Below, in pieces: positions 28,775-33,282 of a stretch of 33,282 nt of DNA (position 1 is the first letter of the stretch; every line of letters begins with the position of its first letter). The position numbers and the translations under genes were made by a program. The notes under the pieces are model-generated. The model was not told where the DNA came from. It worked only from the letters and a program-made list of their open reading frames with translations, and searched no databases. The stretch is from Pseudoalteromonas sp. T1lg75 (GTDB lineage Bacteria; Pseudomonadota; Gammaproteobacteria; Enterobacterales; Alteromonadaceae): NCBI RefSeq assembly GCF_002964705.1, contig NZ_PQCD01000049.1, positions 308,538 through 341,819 of the forward strand, given 5' to 3'.

Positions 28775-30406
28775 TCAGAGAGTCGCAGGATGGGCGTGAA
28801 GGTATTTTTGCTTAATTTTTTCGTAGCGGGTGCTCATTTCCTCATCGAGTTTGCTGTTATCGAGCAGGGCACAACATTTATCGGCCAGTAGTTGGTTAAA
28901 ACTGGTACCCTGGCGAACGCTGCCCTCGTACAGGCACTGCAGTAAATTTAAGGCGATGCTGCGGTTTTTCGGCATAACCCGAAAGGCTTGGCTAAAGGCC
29001 TCAAGTGCCAGCAGGTAGTTGCCCTGTTTAAACTTCTCCACCGCGTGGTTATTTAGTTCACGTGGGCCCATGGTGAGGTCGCGACGTTCGCTTTGCTGTT
29101 GCATGGCGGTTTTTAGTTGCAGCGGTGAGCGCCGCTCTGGATAGCGCTCACAGTGGTCGATAATCTTGTTATACAGGGTCTGGGCTTGGGCATGAAAACC
29201 AAGCTCATGATAAGCCTTGGCCTGATCCAAGGCGCCATCGATGGAGCGGATGGGACTGTCATCAATCACCAGTTGCTCGAGCAGCATTTTCGCTTTGTGG
29301 TGCTCATCTTTAAGGTAGTAAAGCCGAGCATTGAGCACATCCACTTGGATTTGCTGTTGGGCATCGGGAAATTGCTTTTTAAGATCATTGAGGTATTTGG
29401 TGGTTTGGCGCGTAACCCGGGTTATATGCTCGCTCTGATCTGTGGTGAGGGCATAGTCGATCCCTGCTCGGGCGGCATTAAGATACACATCGGGGCTGTC
29501 GTGAATCGAGTGGGGGGCAAACTTGGCGATATCGCGACAGGTTTGATAGTTTTGCTCGTAATCATGATTGATTTGCGCCACCTGTGACAGATTGGTTTGA
29601 CGTGCCAGGTTTCTTGGTGCCATGGTGGTTGCGGCACTGAGGTAAGCCTGTGCCTGTTCATACTGGTTGAGTTTAATTTCCAACTGGCTAAGCAGGTCGT
29701 AGGCAACCAAGCGGGTTTCGTCGCGTTCCAACATGGTTTTTAACATGCGGTGGGCGAGGTTGTGCTCGTTATTGCCTATTAACGCCTCGACCATGCCGAT
29801 ACGTGCCCAGGTAAATTTTTGAATATCCAACACAGATTTAAAAAAGCTTTTGCCTTGTTCGAACTGCTTTTGCAGCAGTAAGGTCTCGCCCTTGAGGCGT
29901 AACAAAACAGCGGCGTAGCCCTGATTGGCAACCAGTTTGGCATCGATTACTTTCAGTGCCTTGGAGTAATTCTCATCATCGATTAACTGATAAACGTCTT
30001 TGAGAGCATGTTTGCGTTTGACAATGCGTTCGATGCGGCTTTGTAGCTCCAGGGTATTAAAGGGTTTAACTAAAAAGTCGTCGGGATGCAGCTCCAGCAC
30101 ACTATGTACTAGGGCCCCCGAGGTTTCCGCAGAAATAAAAATAAAACCGGTAGCGCCTTTAATCAGCTTTTTTACCTTGAGTTCTTCATAGAGCTGATAG
30201 CCATCCTGATGCTTACTGAGATTAAAAGCACAAATGATTAAATCGAAGCGCTGATCTTTGCACAACTCTTTGGCCACTATGGCATTTTCGGCAAAATGTA
30301 AGGAACGATAGCCCAGCCGCTCTAAAGACTGCTTCATATAGCTCAGGGCTAGAGGCTGTTCTTCAATGATTAGAATATGGGCTGAACTGGATACTTGCTG
30401 AGACAT
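28775..30406 (-). CDS. Receiver-TPR protein with a non-phosphorylatable receiver
   Basis: The 543-residue protein has an N-terminal CheY-like receiver (about 10-130) and a long helical C-terminus with tetratricopeptide-like repeats, for example NQYEQAQAYLSAATTMAPRN near 250 and GNYLLALEAFSQAFRVMPKN near 455. In the receiver the acidic pair is Glu15-Glu16 and the switch Ser92 and Lys114 (LVKPF) remain. The phospho-acceptor position in DLIICAFNL is Ala60, where an Asp would be expected. It is therefore probably a pseudo-receiver. The architecture recalls VieB of Vibrio cholerae. No kinase is adjacent. A promoter lies upstream and no clear ribosome-binding site is seen. Confidence 0.88.
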   Translation of the reverse strand: MSQQVSSSAHILIIEEQPLALSYMKQSLERLGYRSLHFAENAIVAKELCKDQRFDLIICAFNLSKHQDGYQLYEELKVKKLIKGATGFIFISAETSGALVHSVLELHPDDFLVKPFNTLELQSRIERIVKRKHALKDVYQLIDDENYSKALKVIDAKLVANQGYAAVLLRLKGETLLLQKQFEQGKSFFKSVLDIQKFTWARIGMVEALIGNNEHNLAHRMLKTMLERDETRLVAYDLLSQLEIKLNQYEQAQAYLSAATTMAPRNLARQTNLSQVAQINHDYEQNYQTCRDIAKFAPHSIHDSPDVYLNAARAGIDYALTTDQSEHITRVTRQTTKYLNDLKKQFPDAQQQIQVDVLNARLYYLKDEHHKAKMLLEQLVIDDSPIRSIDGALDQAKAYHELGFHAQAQTLYNKIIDHCERYPERRSPLQLKTAMQQQSERRDLTMGPRELNNHAVEKFKQGNYLLALEAFSQAFRVMPKNRSIALNLLQCLYEGSVRQGTSFNQLLADKCCALLDNSKLDEEMSTRYEKIKQKYLHAHPATL

Positions 30407-30436
30407 GCCATGAATAGATCAATATCGTTTACATCG

Positions 30437-30465
30437 ACTATATAAACTAGACTCGCGACTGACAA
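30437..30465 (-). promoter_or_regulatory. Predicted promoter of the receiver-TPR gene
   Basis: On the minus strand TTGTCA and TATAGT are separated by 17 bases, about 30 bases before the start codon. The match to sigma-70 elements is good but not perfect. Confidence 0.55.
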
Positions 30466-30670
30466 GTAAATCAAGAGTAAAGCCTTAAATTGCGTCTTTG
30501 GTAAGCCTTTATTGAGTTGTTATCTAATGCTTTGGTATGGTTTTTTTGATGGTGTTAGGGAGTGTAAATAAGTTTGCAGGATATGGGGATAAAAGGAGCT
30601 GTTTTGTTTTGGGACGAGATTCTGGAGCGCGATGCCTGGCATCTATTTAAGATAAAAAGGAATCAAAGAA
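30466..30670. other. Intergenic stretch with the outermost remnant of the tRNA array
   Basis: The first 150 bases show no gene or clear signal. The end, from about 30629, repeats GATGCCTGGCATC and a following 50-base sequence almost exactly at 30723 onward, which marks it as a truncated repeat unit of the tRNA-Val array. Confidence 0.6.
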
Positions 30671-30740
30671 TGGTGGGTTGTACTGGACTAAGCCAATAGA
30701 CCTTGCCTTGCTAAGGAGAATAGCGCGATGCGTGGCATCT
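30671..30740 (-). pseudogene. Decayed tRNA-Val-like copy (P1)
   Basis: The first 19 bases match the 3' acceptor and T arm of the intact tRNA-Val genes, including CCA. The rest diverges, so the anticodon and D arms cannot form. It is the downstream-most member of the tRNA/decayed-copy array. Confidence 0.7.
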
Positions 30741-30766
30741 ATTTAAGATAAAAAGGAATCAAAGAA

Positions 30767-30842
30767 TGGTGGGTTGTACTGGACTTGAACCAGTGACCCT
30801 CGCCTTGTAAGGGCGATGCTCTCCCAACTGAGCTAACAACCC
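30767..30842 (-). tRNA. tRNA-Val(TAC)
   Basis: The minus strand reads GGGTTGTTAGCTCAGTTGGG and so on with anticodon loop CTTACAA (anticodon TAC), T arm GGTTCAAGTCC and an encoded CCA, 76 bases in all. It is the sixth and last transcribed of six identical copies. The flanking direct repeat suggests local duplication. Confidence 0.97.
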
Positions 30843-30866
30843 GCAGTAGGATTACGTTTTAGTAGA

Positions 30867-30940
30867 TGGTGGGTTGTATTGAGTTTAACCAATAAACCTC
30901 GCCTTGCTAAGGATAATAGTGCGATGCGAGCATCGTATTC
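30867..30940 (-). pseudogene. Decayed tRNA-Val-like copy (P2)
   Basis: The spacer keeps TGGTGGGTTGTA, the T-arm-like stretch and CTCGCCTTG, but it has TTAGCAA where the anticodon loop would be and a mispaired stem. It ends in the hairpin CGATGC-GA-GCATCG. It is nearly identical to P3 and P4, so it was amplified together with the functional tRNA. Confidence 0.7.
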
Positions 30941-30961
30941 TCCTTAACTCCATCTAGAAGA

Positions 30962-31037
30962 TGGTGGGTTGTACTGGACTTGAACCAGTGACCCTCGCCT
31001 TGTAAGGGCGATGCTCTCCCAACTGAGCTAACAACCC
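30962..31037 (-). tRNA. tRNA-Val(TAC)
   Basis: This copy is identical to the other five, with anticodon TAC and encoded CCA. It is separated from the previous copy by a 119-base spacer holding P2. Confidence 0.97.
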
Positions 31038-31064
31038 AAAACGTAATTTTTTGCGATTTCTATA

Positions 31065-31134
31065 TGGTAGGTTGTATTGAGTTTAACCAATAAACCTCGC
31101 CTATCTAAGGATAATAGCGCAATGCATAGCATCG
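31065..31134 (-). pseudogene. Decayed tRNA-Val-like copy (P3)
   Basis: It shares TTGTATTGAGTTTAACCAAT and the TAAGGATAATAG segment with P2. The terminal hairpin is weaker (ATGC-ATA-GCAT). The spacer as a whole is 122 bases. Confidence 0.7.
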
Positions 31135-31159
31135 ACATTTCCTCAGACCATCTAGAAGA

Positions 31160-31235
31160 TGGTGGGTTGTACTGGACTTGAACCAGTGACCCTCGCCTTG
31201 TAAGGGCGATGCTCTCCCAACTGAGCTAACAACCC
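31160..31235 (-). tRNA. tRNA-Val(TAC)
   Basis: This copy is identical to the other five, with anticodon TAC and encoded CCA. Its upstream spacer (127 bases) holds P4. Confidence 0.97.
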
Positions 31236-31273
31236 ATATAGAAATATCAGATATGTCACTTAAAAATGATGCT

Positions 31274-31340
31274 TGGTTTTATAGTACCTTACCAATAACC
31301 CTCGCCTTGTTAAGGATAATAGTGCGATGCGAGCATCGTG
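31274..31340 (-). pseudogene. Decayed tRNA-Val-like copy (P4)
   Basis: This is the most degraded at its 3' side. It retains CCAATAACCCTCGCCTTG, TAAGGATAATAGTGCGATGC and the hairpin seen in P2. It supports a repeating unit of tRNA plus decayed copy of about 195-203 bases. Confidence 0.65.
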
Positions 31341-31362
31341 CTCCTTAACTCCATCAAAATGA

Positions 31363-31438
31363 TGGTGGGTTGTACTGGACTTGAACCAGTGACCCTCGCC
31401 TTGTAAGGGCGATGCTCTCCCAACTGAGCTAACAACCC
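31363..31438 (-). tRNA. tRNA-Val(TAC)
   Basis: This copy is identical to the other five, with anticodon TAC and encoded CCA. It is followed on its 5' side by a short 42-base spacer without a decayed copy. Confidence 0.97.
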
Positions 31439-31480
31439 GGGGTCTTTTAAATTCTATATGAAACTAGACTAGCTAGTGAA

Positions 31481-31556
31481 TGGTGGGTTGTACTGGACTT
31501 GAACCAGTGACCCTCGCCTTGTAAGGGCGATGCTCTCCCAACTGAGCTAACAACCC
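31481..31556 (-). tRNA. tRNA-Val(TAC)
   Basis: This copy is identical to the other five, with anticodon TAC and encoded CCA. The flanking CATATAGAA...CAGAT sequence is also found at 31235-31251, showing that spacer sequence was copied too. Confidence 0.97.
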
Positions 31557-31588
31557 ATATAGAATTTTCAGATGCGTCACTTTTAAAG

Positions 31589-31664
31589 TGGTGGGTTGTA
31601 CTGGACTTGAACCAGTGACCCTCGCCTTGTAAGGGCGATGCTCTCCCAACTGAGCTAACAACCC
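31589..31664 (-). tRNA. tRNA-Val(TAC), first transcribed copy
   Basis: This copy is identical to the other five, with anticodon TAC and encoded CCA. It is closest to the promoter, with a leader of about 50 bases. Confidence 0.97.
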
Positions 31665-31712
31665 ACATCTGGTAACAACATTGCTGACTAACTTAATTAG
31701 CTGCGTTGTTGT

Positions 31713-31748
31713 GGGGCGCTATTATAGATAGAGAGAAAGGACTGTCAA
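31713..31748 (-). promoter_or_regulatory. Consensus promoter of the tRNA-Val array with GC-rich discriminator
   Basis: On the minus strand TTGACA and TATAAT, both perfect, are separated by 16 bases and followed by AGCGCCCC. The GC-rich discriminator is typical of stable-RNA promoters under stringent control by ppGpp and DksA. One transcript from here could cover all six tRNAs. Confidence 0.88.
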
Positions 31749-31924
31749 CACTTGAATGATACATTTTGTTTTAGGTGAGGTATTTATAGCCAATGCGTGG
31801 GCTATTTAATCAATTTCACCTTAATACAGGGGCCGTCGGTGCGCTATTGAACATGAGTTGTGCGCCCAGCGCCTAGTGTCAGACAGCGGATTTTTAGACA
31901 ATAACTACAATCCTTATACATAAG

Positions 31925-32746
31925 ATGAAGTCATTACCAATGAACTACAGTGCGTTTATTTCTCACGGCGGCGGGCCGTTACCTCTTTTGGGCCATGAAG
32001 GGCACCAGGAAATGGTCGAAACATTAGAAAAGTTTGCGACCTTAATCCCAAAGCCTTCGGCAATTATTGTGATCAGTGCCCATTGGGATACGCCGGAGAT
32101 AAAGGTGAACACCCAGGCTAAGCCACAGTTATTGTATGACTATTATGGTTTTCCAGAACAGGCCTACAATATTAACTATCCCGTACCCGGGGCTCCCCAG
32201 TTAGCTAAAGAATTATTATCTGGTTTAATGGGGCTAGGTGTCCCTGTGGTAGAAGAAGCCGAGCGAGGGCTTGATCATGGTGTATTTGTACCGCTAGCCA
32301 TAATGTACCCAGAGGCCGATGTTCCTTGTGTGCAAATCTCACTACAGCGTGATTATAGCCCTCAACTTCATCTGCAACTGGGTAAGCAAATAGCAAAGAC
32401 AATTGCACACCTGGATAATGTTCTTATTTTAGGCTCGGGGTTTTCCTTTCATAATATGGCCGCATTTAGATTGGCTGATAACAAGGAAGCAATTAAAAAT
32501 AACCGTGAGTTTGAAGCCTGGTTAAAGCAGGTGTTGAATACGTCCATGCCCAAAGAGGACAGGGCGCAACATCTAATTAATTGGGAAGCTGCTCCCGGAG
32601 CGCGATATTGCCACCCCAGCGAGGAGCACCTGATGCCTTTGCATGTGGCCTTAGGAGCGGCTCAACTAGAGCCCACCGCTTTTGAGCAAATACCTGTTCT
32701 TGGTAAAATAGCCAGTTTCGGGCTTTGGTCTGTCGCCTCAAAGTAA
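31925..32746 (+). CDS. ygiD: DODA-type extradiol ring-cleavage dioxygenase (YgiD-like)
   Basis: The 273-residue protein belongs to the LigB-superfamily class III extradiol dioxygenases of the DODA/YgiD group. The metal ligands are visible as His14 (SHGGGP), His53 (SAHWDT) and His176 (SFHNM), with His118 (LDHGVFVPL) as the catalytic base. E. coli YgiD has 4,5-DOPA dioxygenase activity in vitro, but the natural substrate is unclear. A second Met at codon six is an alternative start, and neither has a strong ribosome-binding site. It stands alone between the tRNA-Val array promoter and the tRNA-Ala/Glu genes. The 176 bases upstream hold a small ATAGCC/GGCTAT hairpin and no convincing promoter. 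Confidence 0.88.
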   Translation: MKSLPMNYSAFISHGGGPLPLLGHEGHQEMVETLEKFATLIPKPSAIIVISAHWDTPEIKVNTQAKPQLLYDYYGFPEQAYNINYPVPGAPQLAKELLSGLMGLGVPVVEEAERGLDHGVFVPLAIMYPEADVPCVQISLQRDYSPQLHLQLGKQIAKTIAHLDNVLILGSGFSFHNMAAFRLADNKEAIKNNREFEAWLKQVLNTSMPKEDRAQHLINWEAAPGARYCHPSEEHLMPLHVALGAAQLEPTAFEQIPVLGKIASFGLWSVASK

Positions 32747-32838
32747 CTTTTTGGCTAATAAAAAACCACAAATACCAGTATCTTGCACAAGCTTTGCTCG
32801 CTTTGTTTAAAATTACTGCGGTTGGTAAAAAGTTACTT
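32741..32838. repeat. 12-bp perfect inverted repeat flanking 74 bases
   Basis: AAGTAACTTTTT at 32741-32752 and AAAAAGTTACTT at 32827-32838 are exact complements. The left arm overlaps the stop codon of the dioxygenase gene and the right arm ends eight bases before the tRNA promoter. It could be a small mobile element or an extended hairpin. Confidence 0.75.
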
Positions 32839-32846
32839 AAAAGATG

Positions 32847-32882
32847 TTGACTTTGTTTGGGTGGCTGCATAGAATGCGCCCC
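32847..32882 (+). promoter_or_regulatory. Promoter of the tRNA-Ala gene with GC-rich discriminator
   Basis: TTGACT and TAGAAT are separated by 17 bases and followed by GCGCCCCGC. The same discriminator type as for the tRNA-Val array suggests common stringent control. Confidence 0.85.
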
Positions 32883-32932
32883 GCACTAAGCGAGATGACG
32901 ACGTCAAGTTGGTTGTTCTTGCACTCAGGTTT

Positions 32933-33008
<76 letters not shown>

Positions 33009-33116
33009 AAATCTGCAGTGTGTACGCTACCCACCCGTTGGGCTAAACTTCGAATGTTTAGGTGTTTAACTCGTATGGTAAGAGTCTAAATAACCAGTCC
33101 TAGTGACAAAAGCATG

Positions 33117-33206
33117 TTTTTGTAATTAGGCCGCTTAGCCTCGCAGGCTCAGTTGTCGCACTTACAAAAATTACTCGAAGCAATGCTTCGAGATGCAAAT
33201 TTTTGT
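33117..33206. repeat. Cluster of inverted repeats between tRNA-Ala and tRNA-Glu
   Basis: TTTTTGTAA (33117-33125) pairs with TTACAAAAA (33162-33170) around a hairpin AGCCT-CGC-AGGCT. ACAAAAATT (33164-33172) pairs with AATTTTTGT (33198-33206) around CTCGAAGC-AAT-GCTTCGAG (33174-33192). The two long pairings share an arm and exclude each other. The last arm runs into the first two bases of tRNA-Glu. The core CGAAGCAATGCTTCG also occurs inside the MITE at 12778-12792. Confidence 0.75.
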
Positions 33207-33280
33207 CCCCTTCGTCTAGAGGCCTAGGACACCGCCCTTTCACGGCGGTAACAGGGGTTCGAATCCCCTAGGGGACGCCA
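33205..33280 (+). tRNA. tRNA-Glu(TTC)
   Basis: The 76-base cloverleaf starts GTCCCCTTCGTCTAGAGGCC. The anticodon loop is CTTTCAC (anticodon TTC) between CCGCC and GGCGG, the T arm is GGTTCGAATCC and the encoded end is GCCA. No separate promoter is evident, so it may be co-transcribed with tRNA-Ala through the inverted-repeat spacer. Confidence 0.97.
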
Positions 33281-33282
33281 CT

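Noticed and set aside
30867..30940. A functional tRNA-Ala with anticodon AGC in the spacer
   Set aside because: The loop TTAGCAA would give AGC, but the anticodon stem has mismatches and the D arm is lost.
30767..31664. CRISPR-like appearance of repeated 76-base units with variable spacers
   Set aside because: The repeats fold as tRNA-Val with CCA ends, the spacers are unequal and related to each other, and no cas gene is nearby.
31447..31668. Open reading frame with two WVVSSVGRASPLQGEGHWF-like repeats
   Set aside because: It is read through two of the tRNA-Val genes and their spacer; the repeated peptide is simply tRNA sequence and is a familiar false protein.

Overview
The window is chromosomal DNA from a gammaproteobacterium, most likely a marine member of the Alteromonadales or a close relative. 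The evidence is a canonical SMC condensin directly followed by zipA and ligA (Enterobacterales, Pasteurellales and Vibrionales use MukBEF instead), a gcvA-ygdD-rlmM block, cysZ, DUF3392/DUF2919 membrane proteins, and tRNA-Val(TAC) and tRNA-Ala(GGC)/tRNA-Glu(TTC) genes. The order cysZ ... zipA-ligA ... tRNA-Val array recalls the E. coli cysZ-zipA-ligA-gltX-valUXY region, so this is an old core neighbourhood with insertions. The genus cannot be fixed from sequence alone.

Layout. 1-2158: the end of a miniature inverted-repeat element, then a DUF819 membrane protein and kdsA (Kdo-8-phosphate synthase). 2170-3054: a convergent periplasmic solute-binding-like protein. 3118-6248: a three-copy 33-bp repeat and a near-consensus promoter, then the operon gcvA, alpha/beta hydrolase, ygdD (DUF423), rlmM. 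6268-7406: cysZ and a VanZ-like gene on the minus strand. 7557-11646: a minus-strand operon encoding a DUF898 membrane protein, an anchored M48 metalloprotease and an unrecognised 639-residue membrane protein. 11810-12553: a SpoU/TrmH rRNA methyltransferase. 12583-12931: a complete 349-bp MITE. 12957-20719: smc, zipA, ligA and three translationally linked small membrane proteins. ligA is broken by an apparent one-base deletion that separates its BRCT domain. 20793-25025: a minus-strand operon (FAD monooxygenase, PLP C-S lyase/aminotransferase, DsbA-like thioredoxin-fold protein) divergent from a LysR regulator. 25147-28674: msrB, an Lrp/AsnC regulator divergent from a LysE-type exporter, and a DUF885 lipoprotein. 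28775-30406: a receiver-TPR protein whose phospho-acceptor Asp is replaced by Ala. 30767-31664: six identical tRNA-Val(TAC) genes on the minus strand, with decayed tRNA-like copies in the long spacers, driven by a consensus promoter with a GC-rich discriminator. 31925-32746: a DODA-type extradiol dioxygenase. 32933-33280: tRNA-Ala(GGC) and tRNA-Glu(TTC).

Most of the window is housekeeping: envelope Kdo synthesis, rRNA modification, sulfate uptake, chromosome condensation, division, DNA ligation and tRNA supply. The least explained parts are the DUF898/M48/639-aa operon, the LysR-controlled monooxygenase/lyase/thioredoxin-fold operon, the receiver lacking its Asp, the composite tRNA/pseudo-tRNA tandem array, the highly folded MITE placed just upstream of genes, and the repeat array at the gcvA promoter.
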